NCBI RefSeq assembly: GCF_003944715.1
Contig: NZ_RWIT01000019.1
Span: 1-64,000, forward strand
Origin: Hymenobacter rigui
GTDB taxonomy: Bacteria; Bacteroidota; Bacteroidia; Cytophagales; Hymenobacteraceae
Length of the DNA stretch: 64,000 bases
Direction of reading: 5' to 3'
A program made the translations under genes and the position numbers. Below, piece after piece: positions 43,415 to 51,695 of this stretch (position 1 is its first letter; every line of letters starts with the position of its first letter). Under the pieces are notes generated by a model. It had not been told where the DNA came from, did no database searches, and saw only the letters and a program-made list of their open reading frames with translations.

Positions 43415-45436
43415 ATGATCATCCGTTTTTACGCAACACTGGCTGCCGGCTTACTGCTGAGTGGCTCACTGGCCGCGCAGATACCCGCCTACCAACCTCG
43501 GCCGGCCGATGTGGACGGCACGGCCGCTGAGGCCTGCGCCCGCACCCACGCGGCCTCCGCCGCCCGCCCGGCTTATGCCAGCCTGAGCCACCGCCAGAAG
43601 ATGGCTCGCTACGACGTCAAATACTACAAGCTGGACCTGAACCTGACCAATAACTCCCGGGGCGTTAGCGGGTCCGCGACTATCCAGGCGCGCACCGGCG
43701 CTCAGGTGCTCGACTCGCTGGCTTTTGAGCTGTATTCCACCTATACCATCGATTCCGTGGTAGTAAATGGCCAGCGTGCCCTGGGGCTGCAGCGTAAGGG
43801 CTTAGGAGATGTAACCGTGGGCCTGCGCCAGCCGGTGGCGGCCAATACATTGTTCAGCGCCCTGATTTATTACCGGGGCATTGCGCCCAACGGTAATTCG
43901 GCCGCCATCGGCAATGCCCTCGATACCCGCGTCGATCCAACGTATGGCGTGAGCACCACCTGGAGCCTGTCGGAGCCCTATAATGCCTACGAGTGGTGGC
44001 CCTGTAAGCAGGTGCTTACCGACAAGGCCGATTCCTCCGACGTGTGGGTCTCCACAGCGGCTACCAATAAAGTGGGCTCCAACGGGGTATTGCGCAATAC
44101 TACCGCGCTACCCAATAACCGGGTGCGCTACGAGTGGAAGTCGCGCAACCCGATTGACTACTACCTGATTTCAGTAGCCGTAGGGCCCTATGTGGAGTAC
44201 GTGAACTATGCCCGTCCTGCCGGTGGTCCGCAGATTCCAATCGTCAACTACGTGTATAATCAGCTGGCTCTGAATAATTATCGCACTGAAATTGACCGTA
44301 CCCCCGGCTTTATCGAAAACTACTCAGAGCTGGTGGGGCTGTATCCGTTTGCCAACGAGAAATACGGCCACAGCATGGCACCCATTGGCGGTGGCATGGA
44401 ACACCAGACCATGACCACGCAGGATGGCTTTACCTTCACGCTTACGGCCCATGAACTGTTCCACCAGTGGTTTGGCGACAACGTTACCTGCGGGGCCTGG
44501 GAGGATATCTGGCTGAATGAAAGCTTCGCCTCTTACGGTGAGTACCTGTCACTGAACCGGTTCAGCACACCGGCGGCGGCGCTTTCCTGGATGAACTCGG
44601 CGCATAACCTGGCCATGAGCCAGCCGCAAGGCAGCGTGTTTGTACCGGATACCAGCCGCACCAGCCGCATTTTTGATTACCGCCTCACCTACAAGAAAGG
44701 CGCAGCAGTAGTGCATATGTTGCGCTATCTGCTCAATGATGATGTGAAGTTCTTCCGGGCGCTGCGCACTTACCAGAGCACCTATGGCGGCCGCACGGCC
44801 CGCACCCGTGATATGCAGCGCATTTTTGAGGCGGAAGCCGGCCGCTCCCTGCAATACTTCTTTGATCAGTGGTTCCGGGGTGAAGGCTACCCTACGTTCA
44901 CCGTGCGCTGGAACCAGGCGAATGGCCGGGTGTACATTCAAAATACCGAAACTGTCTCCATGCCCACGGTAACGCCCTTCTTCTATACCGAAGTCGATTA
45001 CCGCCTCACGTTCACCGATGGCACTACCCGCACCATCCGCCTGCCCCAGTACCAGCCGGTGGTTTCGGCAGCCGTAGCGGAGTCGCGCACTATCAGCGGC
45101 ATCTCCGTCGACCCCGACCAGTGGCTGCTTAACGGCAGCGGTACCATTACCCGCGACAATGCGCTGGTAACGGCTGTGCGCCTGCCCGCCGGTAGTGCGG
45201 CTCTCACCGTTTATCCCAATCCCTGCCGCGACCAGTTGCACCTCGACGGTTTCAGCGGCTCCCACGCGCAGGCCGAAGTAACTGATGCCACCGGCCGCGT
45301 TGTGCTGCGTGAAGTGCTTTCGGCAGCCTCGCCTGTGTTACACACGGCGGCACTGGCACCCGGGCTATATCATGTGCGCCTGCTTGGGAAGGATGGTGTA
45401 CTGGCGCAGGCCCGGTTTGTACGCTCCGCTGAGTAA
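43415..45436 (+). CDS. M1 family aminopeptidase with T9SS sorting tail
   Basis: 673 residues with signal peptide ending in SLAAQ. The M1 domain has GGMEHQTM near 328 (substrate end) and the zinc site HELFHQWFGDN near 346 with NESFASYGEY downstream (the third ligand Glu is in it); catalytic Glu is in the HELFH. C-terminal part (about 590-673) is a type A T9SS sorting domain (AALTVYPNPCRDQLHL, TAALAPGLYHVRLLG), so the enzyme is secreted to the surface. It trims N-terminal residues from peptides. Terminator follows at 45459. Confidence 0.93.
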   Translation: MIIRFYATLAAGLLLSGSLAAQIPAYQPRPADVDGTAAEACARTHAASAARPAYASLSHRQKMARYDVKYYKLDLNLTNNSRGVSGSATIQARTGAQVLDSLAFELYSTYTIDSVVVNGQRALGLQRKGLGDVTVGLRQPVAANTLFSALIYYRGIAPNGNSAAIGNALDTRVDPTYGVSTTWSLSEPYNAYEWWPCKQVLTDKADSSDVWVSTAATNKVGSNGVLRNTTALPNNRVRYEWKSRNPIDYYLISVAVGPYVEYVNYARPAGGPQIPIVNYVYNQLALNNYRTEIDRTPGFIENYSELVGLYPFANEKYGHSMAPIGGGMEHQTMTTQDGFTFTLTAHELFHQWFGDNVTCGAWEDIWLNESFASYGEYLSLNRFSTPAAALSWMNSAHNLAMSQPQGSVFVPDTSRTSRIFDYRLTYKKGAAVVHMLRYLLNDDVKFFRALRTYQSTYGGRTARTRDMQRIFEAEAGRSLQYFFDQWFRGEGYPTFTVRWNQANGRVYIQNTETVSMPTVTPFFYTEVDYRLTFTDGTTRTIRLPQYQPVVSAAVAESRTISGISVDPDQWLLNGSGTITRDNALVTAVRLPAGSAALTVYPNPCRDQLHLDGFSGSHAQAEVTDATGRVVLREVLSAASPVLHTAALAPGLYHVRLLGKDGVLAQARFVRSAE

Positions 45437-45458
45437 GTATAGGGTTTTAATAGCTTGA

Positions 45459-45501
45459 AAAACAAGAGCCGGCAGCTGCAACAGCTGCCGGCTCTTGTTT
45501 T
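45459..45501. terminator. Bidirectional hairpin terminator, 20-bp stem
   Basis: 45459-45478 pairs with 45482-45501; it closes the M1 peptidase gene and the convergent hypothetical gene that ends at 45522. Confidence 0.8.
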
Positions 45502-45521
45502 GTGATGATCACTCGGCCCGG

Positions 45522-46151
45522 CTAAAGCTTCGCAAATTGCCGGATAAGCTTGGCCGTATCCGGGGTGGGTCCAGACATATTGAAAATGGCATCCACCAGC
45601 TCATCGAAGGTAGCGGCTGGTGTGAAAATAGCATCAGTAAACGGGTTGCTGACCAGCCGCAGAAAGCCCGGTTGCCCATTGATGCTCACCAAATCCACGG
45701 TTACGTTGCCAAAGCGTTGGTTACAACGGCCCGAACTGGTGCAGTCGTTGGGCTGTGGCTTTAAAAAATACTTCTGAGTAGTTTCCCGGTAGCTTTCGTG
45801 CTGTACGGTGCGCTGGTCAGCAGCCCCAATGTGGTAGCCCAGAGCCAGTACCCGGTCACGCACGAAGTCGAACAGATGCTGAAAGTTGCCCGGGCCGATG
45901 GTGGGGTCATACAGAAATACAGCCCCCCGTGGATGCTCCTGTCGGGCCAGCTGCACCCGAAACTGGGAACCAGGTAGTCCAGCCTTTTCATAGTGATAGG
46001 CCTTGAAAAACGGGGCCATCCAGTTCAGATATACCTGTTGGGCAAGCCACTGCTGCCGCACCCGCTCCTGTGCTGGTTTGCGCTGCAAGGGCTGCCAGTC
46101 GGCCGGAGGGGCGGTGGTGCCGGTAAAAAGCCGTTTGAACAGGTTAAGCAA
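45522..46151 (-). CDS. Hypothetical protein
   Basis: 209 residues from a TTG at 46151 (LLNLFKRLFTG follows). An ATG at 46289 would extend it by 46 residues but sits inside a 27-bp terminator stem, so it is unlikely to be used. Features: EHPRGAVFLYDPTIGPGNFQHLFDFVRDRV and TSSGRCNQRFGNVTVDLVSI. It looks like a globular cytoplasmic protein; no family recognised. Confidence 0.55.
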   Translation of the reverse strand: MLNLFKRLFTGTTAPPADWQPLQRKPAQERVRQQWLAQQVYLNWMAPFFKAYHYEKAGLPGSQFRVQLARQEHPRGAVFLYDPTIGPGNFQHLFDFVRDRVLALGYHIGAADQRTVQHESYRETTQKYFLKPQPNDCTSSGRCNQRFGNVTVDLVSINGQPGFLRLVSNPFTDAIFTPAATFDELVDAIFNMSGPTPDTAKLIRQFAKL

Positions 46152-46277
46152 AGTAGTACGGGTGATTTCAGAAGTAACACTGGCCTTGGCAAATGGTTTA
46201 ATTCCTCTGCGTCGGTAAGGCCGTTCGGAATACCTTTCAAACAATGGGCCAGTCTGGCAAAAGAGGCTGATAAGGGC

Positions 46278-46336
46278 AGGTACGGGCATACAAAAAGGGC
46301 TTCCAATGCGGAAGCCCTTTTTGTATGCCCGTACCT
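46278..46336 (-). terminator. Hairpin terminator of the DUF2147 gene, 27-bp perfect stem
   Basis: 46278-46304 pairs perfectly with 46310-46336 around a five-base loop, just after the DUF2147 stop at 46345 on the minus strand. Confidence 0.85.
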
Positions 46337-46344
46337 GTGCAGGT

Positions 46345-46785
46345 CTATTTAACCCGAGTCCAGGTCTGTGCCTTACCTATGAGCGAGAAACCGATGTAGC
46401 CTTTCACCTCCATCGTGTTGGCATTCTCCATTTTCATGTAGCAGGAGTAAGTTTTGCCGCTTTCGGGGTCGTAAATCTTACCGTCGTCCCACTTATTGTC
46501 GCTGTCATACTCGAAACCCTGCATGAATACCAAGCCCAGGCGAGGCCGGCTACGCAGCTTGGGGTCGGGGTTCATGGAGTCAGTTTTGGGTTTACCGGTT
46601 TTCGGATCGTTCGGGACAGTCAGCGTCACAATTTTGCCGCACAGCTTATTGCCGCACTTGTAAATTTCAAACGTGGCTTTCTTCTCCGAATTCGTCCACA
46701 CGCCCAGCGGGGAGAGAGACTGAGCCGAGGCAGCCCCAATCAGGCCCAGGAACAGACCCAGACAGAGGAACAGAATTTTTTTCAT
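46345..46785 (-). CDS. DUF2147 family secreted protein
   Basis: 146 residues with signal peptide ending in SAQS. DUF2147 motifs are visible: PLGVWTNSEKKATFEIYKCGNKLCGKIV, a patch RPRLGLVFMQGFEY, and WDDGKIYDPESGKTYSC near the end. A single-domain protein of 8-stranded lipocalin-like type, usually in the periplasm; function unknown. Confidence 0.88.
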   Translation of the reverse strand: MKKILFLCLGLFLGLIGAASAQSLSPLGVWTNSEKKATFEIYKCGNKLCGKIVTLTVPNDPKTGKPKTDSMNPDPKLRSRPRLGLVFMQGFEYDSDNKWDDGKIYDPESGKTYSCYMKMENANTMEVKGYIGFSLIGKAQTWTRVK

Positions 46786-47035
46786 GGTGGTGATGAAGTG
46801 AATGTGGGTATTTCGGGAAAAAGATAGAAGAAAAGTCGGGAAGTATAGCCATTTGCCGCTGAGCTTTCCTTTAAGTATGGGAAGGCAACTTTGGGGCCAG
46901 GCTTAATATGGTTGTTGTTGCTGGGAATAATCAGAATTAAATGGATTGAATCTCAGTTAGATGGCGGAGGAATGCAGTAAATGCTATAAAAAAAGGCCTT
47001 TTTATTTTGAACCATCCCAAGGGCTTTTAACTTTA

Positions 47036-47383
47036 CTAACCGTAGCGAGTGCTACAGCCCCCGCCAAGCAACCCTAAGGTGCTGGGAAGCGCGGCCCGGG
47101 TTATGTCGGATCTAAAGAAAGGAGGTACAAAATGTCTAGTAGTCCCAAACAAATCCTGCCAAGCCTGTCGAATGTAGTCCGCCTCACCGCCGGACGCGCG
47201 TAACAAGAGCTTTCGCGCGGAACTCGCTTCTATTTTAGCAATTCCCGCATTCTGGCAAGGTCTTACCTGATACGTAGATGGCGGGCCTGTACCCCAGGCC
47301 AACCGCTTGGTAAGATTTGAAGGATTAGATGCCCGGTCGCCCAGCAGCCTCACTTTGTAGGTCTGCATAGGCAGCCGGGCATC
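47036..47383. ncRNA. Possible structured RNA or structured repeat, strand unknown
   Basis: Perfect paired arms: gtagc/gctac (47042-47055), gtccg/cggac (47177-47195), gcgcg/cgcgc (47196-47219), tcttacc/ggtaaga (47261-47267 with 47309-47315) around gcgg/ccgc and ggcctg/caggcc (47284-47300), and gatgcccgg/ccgggcatc (47328-47336 with 47375-47383). The plus strand also has aaaggaggt upstream of an ATG with a 23-codon frame. It matches no RNA class I recognise. Confidence 0.35.
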
Positions 47384-47403
47384 GTTGCGTTTATTGAATT
47401 GTA

Positions 47404-47465
47404 AGAGCTGAGTTATGAGAGTTGAATTATGAATTACAGAATGATCAAACTCATAACTCAGCTCT
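47404..47465 (-). terminator. Inverted repeat after the NlpC/P60 gene
   Basis: agagctgagttatgag (47404-47419) pairs perfectly with ctcataactcagctct (47450-47465), immediately downstream of the minus-strand NlpC gene stop at 47469. There is a 30-base AT-rich loop and no good T run, so it may be a repeat more than a true terminator. Confidence 0.45.
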
Positions 47466-47468
47466 CAC

Positions 47469-48014
47469 TCATAATACCCGCCGCACCTGCATAAAGCGCC
47501 GTTCGTAATCGGTGCCTTCCACTTGGCTGATTTTGACGCCTGATTCTTTTCGGGCGGATGAGGAGTGGATAAACCGCAGTGGCTCGCCGGGCTGGCTGAG
47601 CACGATACCGGCGTGGCCGGGCGTAGTGGCCGTTTGGGCCGTGCCGGTGAACACCACAATGTCGCCGGGGCGAGCCTGGGTGCGGGGCACTGGTCGGCCG
47701 ACATCAATGAGCAGGGCCGTGGAGTGCGGAACGGGTACTTTGTAGCGGGCAAACACGTAGTTCACAAAGCCCGAACAGTCGAAGCCCGTTTCCGGAGTGC
47801 TGCCGGCGTAGCAGTAGTTGGTGCCCAGCTGACGCATGGCAAAGGCCACAATGCTGTCGGCGCGGGGTGGGGTGGCGTTGCTGATAACGTAAGCCGTCTG
47901 CCGGGTCGGTACAAGAGTTGGCCCATCGGGCGCGGCCGAATGCTGGCGGGGCCACAGCGCCCAGCCCAGCAACCCGGCTACCAATCCCAGAAATACCAGC
48001 CAGACGATACGCAT
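47469..48014 (-). CDS. NlpC/P60 family cell-wall hydrolase
   Basis: 181 residues. N-terminal membrane segment (IVWLVFLGLVAGLLGWAL), then the NlpC/P60 domain: ETGFDCSGFVNYV with catalytic Cys near 89, GHAGIVLSQ with His, and FIHSSSARKESGVKIS with the third residue. It likely cleaves peptide links in peptidoglycan from the periplasmic side. Start is the ATG at 48014; an ATG 31 codons earlier lacks a signal. Confidence 0.88.
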   Translation of the reverse strand: MRIVWLVFLGLVAGLLGWALWPRQHSAAPDGPTLVPTRQTAYVISNATPPRADSIVAFAMRQLGTNYCYAGSTPETGFDCSGFVNYVFARYKVPVPHSTALLIDVGRPVPRTQARPGDIVVFTGTAQTATTPGHAGIVLSQPGEPLRFIHSSSARKESGVKISQVEGTDYERRFMQVRRVL

Positions 48015-48253
48015 AGTAAAAGAAGCTAAAGTTGAGCTGCTTCCGTAACGGACCAGGGCAGGCGTGGGTTGGGTTGAGACGCGGGGTATGGTAAGTTGAT
48101 ACGGCATAGCCTGATTGAGCGAGGAGTGGTATAAGCCAGAAGGCCGATTGGCAATTTTGCGGCCAGGGTTGCAGCCTTCCGCGGTTTTCCCCGTTCTTTG
48201 GCCGCCTGGCAGCTGCTGCCGGTTACCTGTTTATCCTCTCATCCTTCCCGCAA

Positions 48254-50065
48254 ATGCCCCTGATTTCTGCCCGCAACCTGGCGGTGATGGCGCTGGGCGG
48301 CCTGCTGAGCACCACCAGCTTCGCTGCCACCGCCGCTCCTGCGCTCCGCTACACGCTCTCCATGCCCGCCCCGCAAACCCACTATTTTGAGGTGGATATG
48401 CAGCTGGATGGCTTCAATAAAGCCTACACCGACGTGAAAATGCCCGTGTGGGCCCCCGGCTCGTACCTGGTACGGGAATTTTCCAAGAACGTGGAGGGCT
48501 TTGAGTCCATGGCCGGCTCGGAGAAACTGCGCACCGAGAAGATTACCAAGAACACTTGGCGGATATACCACCCCAAAGCCAAAAACTTCCGGGTGCACTA
48601 CCGCGTGTATGCTTTCGAGCTGAGCGTGCGCACCAGCTTTATTGATGCCGCCCACGGGTATGTGAATGGCACCAGCGTATTTATGTACCCCGCCGATGGC
48701 AAAATGCTGCCCAGCATGCTGGAGGTGAAGCCGGCCCAGGGTTGGAGCCAGGTGAGTACCAGTCTGAAGCCGGCTGGCGGCACTTTCACGTTCCGCTCCG
48801 CCAGCTACGACGAGCTGGCCGACTCGCCTATTGAAATCGGCAATCAGAAGCTCTACACCTTCACGGCCAACGGCACGCCCCACACCGTAGCCATGTTCGG
48901 CGACCCCAAAGTGGACGAGCAGCGCCTCACCCGCGACATGCAGCGCGTGTGCGAGGAAGCCCACAAAGTAGTCGGCCAGAACCCGCTGGACCGCTACGTG
49001 TTCATCGTGCACAACATTGACCGGGGTACCGGCGGCCTGGAGCACCTGTTCTCCACTACGCTGTCGGTGTCGCGCAACGCGTATTCCTCGGAGGCTGGCT
49101 GGAAAGGCTTTCTGGGGCTGGTAGCCCACGAGTATTTCCACCTCTGGAACGTGAAGCGCATCCGTCCGGTGGCGCTGGGGCCGTTTGATTACGACCAGGA
49201 AAACTACACGCACATGCTGTGGGTGAGTGAAGGCGGCACCGAGTATTTTTCAAACCTGATTACCCAGCGGGCCGGCTTTGTGAGCCCCGATGAATACCTG
49301 GGCGACCTGAGCAATGGCATCACGCGGGTAGAAAACACGCCCGGCAACAAGCAGCAGTCAGCCGCCGAGTCGAGCTTTGATGCCTGGATCAAGTATTACC
49401 GTCCCAACGAAAACTCCAACAACACCGGCATCAGCTACTACGACAAGGGCGAGGTAATCGGGGCCGTGCTGGACCTGATGGTTATCAACGAAACAAAGGG
49501 CCAGAAGCGTCTCGATGACGTGATGCGCTACCTCTACGACCAGTATTACGTGAAACAGGGCCGGGGCTTCACCGACCAGGAATACCAGGACGCCGTGGCC
49601 AAAGTGGCTGGCCGCCGCTTCGATGATTTCTTCCGTCGCTACGTGTACGGTACCGAAACCCTGCCCTACGAGCAGGCCCTGGGCTACGCCGGCCTGAAGT
49701 TGAACACCACCGGCCCCGCTGCTGCCGACGTAGCATTGGGGGCCAGCATCAGCCCCGCCGGCGGCCGCCAAACCGTGAGCAGCGTACTGCGCGACGGCAG
49801 CGCCTGGCAGGGTGGCCTGAGCGTGGGCGACGAAATCCTGAGCATGGATGGCACCCGCGTAACCGACGACCCCAACAAGCTGCTGGCCGGCCGCGCCGTG
49901 GGTTCAGAAGTAAAATTCCTGGTGAACCGGGACGGGCAGATCAAGGAAATCAGCTTCCCGCTGCAGGCTTCCGTGATGCGCCGCTACCGCATTGAGCGCC
50001 AGACCAACCCCACCGCTGAACAGCAGACGGTGCTGGCCAAGTGGCTGCCGGTGCAGGGAAAGTAA
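48254..50065 (+). CDS. M61 family metallopeptidase (glycyl aminopeptidase-like)
   Basis: 603 residues with signal peptide. N-terminal beta domain, then the zinc site VAHEYFHLWNVKR near 290 (HExxH) with EGGTEYFSNL near 326 (third ligand Glu), and a C-terminal PDZ domain (about 490-590; GWGA not seen, but VGDEILSMDGTRV is) used to hold substrates. Similar to Sphingomonas glycyl aminopeptidase. Secreted or periplasmic. A T-rich terminator follows. Confidence 0.9.
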   Translation: MPLISARNLAVMALGGLLSTTSFAATAAPALRYTLSMPAPQTHYFEVDMQLDGFNKAYTDVKMPVWAPGSYLVREFSKNVEGFESMAGSEKLRTEKITKNTWRIYHPKAKNFRVHYRVYAFELSVRTSFIDAAHGYVNGTSVFMYPADGKMLPSMLEVKPAQGWSQVSTSLKPAGGTFTFRSASYDELADSPIEIGNQKLYTFTANGTPHTVAMFGDPKVDEQRLTRDMQRVCEEAHKVVGQNPLDRYVFIVHNIDRGTGGLEHLFSTTLSVSRNAYSSEAGWKGFLGLVAHEYFHLWNVKRIRPVALGPFDYDQENYTHMLWVSEGGTEYFSNLITQRAGFVSPDEYLGDLSNGITRVENTPGNKQQSAAESSFDAWIKYYRPNENSNNTGISYYDKGEVIGAVLDLMVINETKGQKRLDDVMRYLYDQYYVKQGRGFTDQEYQDAVAKVAGRRFDDFFRRYVYGTETLPYEQALGYAGLKLNTTGPAAADVALGASISPAGGRQTVSSVLRDGSAWQGGLSVGDEILSMDGTRVTDDPNKLLAGRAVGSEVKFLVNRDGQIKEISFPLQASVMRRYRIERQTNPTAEQQTVLAKWLPVQGK

Positions 50066-50084
50066 AAACTGAGTTGCAGTAAGC

Positions 50085-50133
50085 CAGCATGGCCGTTCAA
50101 CACCCACAGCGGGCTTGTTGAACGGCCATGCTG
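50085..50133 (+). terminator. Hairpin terminator of the M61 gene
   Basis: A 17-bp stem (50085-50101 with 50117-50133) followed by attttta. Confidence 0.75.
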
Positions 50134-50214
50134 ATTTTTAGGTGGTACCTTTCTATAGGCTTATGGCAGGTGTGCGGCAGTACCTCGGTCGGTGCTGGAC
50201 AAGGACCCTGGGCT

Positions 50215-51186
50215 TTACCAGACTTCCACTTCCAGCGCCGCAGCAATGTTGTAAGCGCGTATTCTGTTGCCTCTGGACACGCTCGGGGATAGTTGCTGGA
50301 ATGGCAACGTGGGTGAAAAGCGTCGCCAGGTGGCCGATATTCCTTCGGTTGGTGTGGTGAGAAGCTGCGGATAATCGTAGACCGAAATGGCCCGGCTACC
50401 GTTCTGCTCCTTATCCTCCACTTCCAAGTACATCACCCCCTTCGAAACGCCTTTTTTGTTGGGGCCTTTTTTCGACTCCAGCCGTTGTCTGATCACGCGG
50501 CTGGCGGCATCACCTGACAGGCAGTCCAGCACCAGGAAAAACTCTGATTTGGGCAACATCAGGGCAAAGGGCGACAAATCAAACCGCACGACCGGTTGCC
50601 TGCCGGCAGCCGGGTCAAGCGGGCTACTGAAAACCGTATCCGGTAGTAGTCGGGTGCCGAGCAGCGTGGGTGAATTTCCCCGCAGGCAAATATTTAAGCG
50701 AATCCGACCTTCCTTAAACGGCTCCTTGACAGGTATTGTCACCGTTCGCACCCGATAGGTTTTTGTGGAATCGGGTAAGGTAAATTTGATGGCAACTTCG
50801 GTACCGGGATAAAACGGGTTGGCAGCGGTGGTTTTGCGGTTGATGGAGGTTAAATTAACCGTCTGAACGGCACGAATCTGCACGGTAGGCAGGGCAATTT
50901 CCTGCGGCTGCAAGGCCAGCGTATCCAGAAAGGGCGTTTGTGCCGCCGACCAGGAAAAGGGTGTATAGCCAACGTGCGTAGCCGTAGCGGATACGTAGGT
51001 AATGGGAAGTGTTACTTTGCCATCGGCATCGGTGGTAAGCGTGGCCTCATCCACCCGAACCGATACAGCCGCCAACGGCCGCCGGGTATGCTTATCAACT
51101 ATAACCAGCGGAGGGCGGGCTTGCCATGGAAGCAGACTGGGCGCCACGCACAGCAACGATATCAGGGGGTGTATAAGCTTAGGCAA
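50215..51186 (-). CDS. Secreted protein with carboxypeptidase regulatory-like domain
   Basis: 323 residues. Signal peptide (about 1-23), then a CarbopepD_reg-like beta-sandwich at about 25-90 (VIVDKHTRRPLAAVSVRVDEA, TTDADGKVTLPITY). The rest (about 95-320) is beta-rich, and no family is recognised. These N-terminal domains are typical of Bacteroidota outer-membrane receptors and surface proteins. Confidence 0.7.
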   Translation of the reverse strand: MPKLIHPLISLLCVAPSLLPWQARPPLVIVDKHTRRPLAAVSVRVDEATLTTDADGKVTLPITYVSATATHVGYTPFSWSAAQTPFLDTLALQPQEIALPTVQIRAVQTVNLTSINRKTTAANPFYPGTEVAIKFTLPDSTKTYRVRTVTIPVKEPFKEGRIRLNICLRGNSPTLLGTRLLPDTVFSSPLDPAAGRQPVVRFDLSPFALMLPKSEFFLVLDCLSGDAASRVIRQRLESKKGPNKKGVSKGVMYLEVEDKEQNGSRAISVYDYPQLLTTPTEGISATWRRFSPTLPFQQLSPSVSRGNRIRAYNIAAALEVEVW

Positions 51187-51210
51187 GATAAAGGAGGTAG
51201 AGACCCGAAA

Positions 51211-51248
51211 TATCGGTTGAGTAGCACATATGTGCTACTCAACCGATA
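51211..51248 (-). terminator. Perfect 38-bp palindrome
   Basis: 51211-51229 is fully complementary to 51230-51248 with catatg at the centre. It lies eight bases past the 98-residue gene's stop on the minus strand, so it may end its transcript. Confidence 0.6.
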
Positions 51249-51256
51249 AGAGTTTA

Positions 51257-51553
51257 TTAGCACGGATGACCCATTGATACAGAGCCGCCAACTAAGACAC
51301 CGGTATCAAACCCGGCTACATTATATGTGTCCCACCAATCACGCGTTCCATTAACACAATCTCCGTAATGATGAGTCACATCAAGCCGGAAAGCATCTTC
51401 AACGGATTGTTTAATGTCGGTGAAAGTTTCCGTTATGAAACCCCAGATAGAGTCGTTTTCTGAGGAGGTAGATAGAGTTTGTGCACTGGCAGAATTCATA
51501 GTTGTGCACATTAGGAGTGCCGCAACGGAAAGTGTGGTGAAAACAGCTTTCAT
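51257..51553 (-). CDS. Small secreted protein of unknown function
   Basis: 98 residues with signal peptide (cleavage near ASAQ, residue 25). The mature part has three parts: an acidic helix DSIWGFITETFTDIKQSVEDAF, the segment VTHHYGDCVNGTRDWWD, and the end VLVGGSVSMGHPC. The two mature cysteines could form a disulfide. DNA above it (51554-51695) is AT-rich. No family recognised. Confidence 0.6.
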   Translation of the reverse strand: MKAVFTTLSVAALLMCTTMNSASAQTLSTSSENDSIWGFITETFTDIKQSVEDAFRLDVTHHYGDCVNGTRDWWDTYNVAGFDTGVLVGGSVSMGHPC

Positions 51554-51695
51554 GTATTAAACGCAAATAATAGTGCTTACTCTGATATATCCGCTTTTCA
51601 GCTACCGCGGGCTAGCGGCATAAACATATATAATTTATATGATATTGTAAAAAGTAAATATTATAGGATAATAATGGCTGCTACGGCTGAATTGC
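51554..51695. other. AT-rich gap
   Basis: An AT-rich stretch (tatataatttatatg and similar) between the S8 peptidase stop and the 98-residue gene start. It should carry that gene's promoter, but I cannot assign boxes with certainty. Confidence 0.5.

Larger units (their letters stand above)
46786..47468. other. Long intergenic gap of about 680 bases
   Basis: AT-rich for the first 250 bases, then a block of about 350 bases (47036-47383) full of paired hairpins, then an AT-rich end with the terminator-like inverted repeat of the NlpC gene. No protein gene is well supported: a 110-codon frame on the minus strand (47036-47368) has codon use unlike its neighbours. Confidence 0.6.

Noticed and set aside
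46288..46289. ATG at 46289 as the start of the 45522 gene
   Set aside because: It is inside the terminator hairpin of the preceding gene; a TTG at 46151 fits better.
47036..47368. A 110-codon minus-strand frame in the structured block
   Set aside because: Its third-position GC is visibly lower than that of nearby genes, it has no family features, and it overlaps the paired hairpins. Kept as possible RNA instead of a gene.
47036..47383. tmRNA or RNase P RNA
   Set aside because: A stretch attcgacagg on the minus strand recalls the 5' end of tmRNA, but no matching acceptor stem, T-loop or tag peptide follows, and the conserved RNase P segments are absent.
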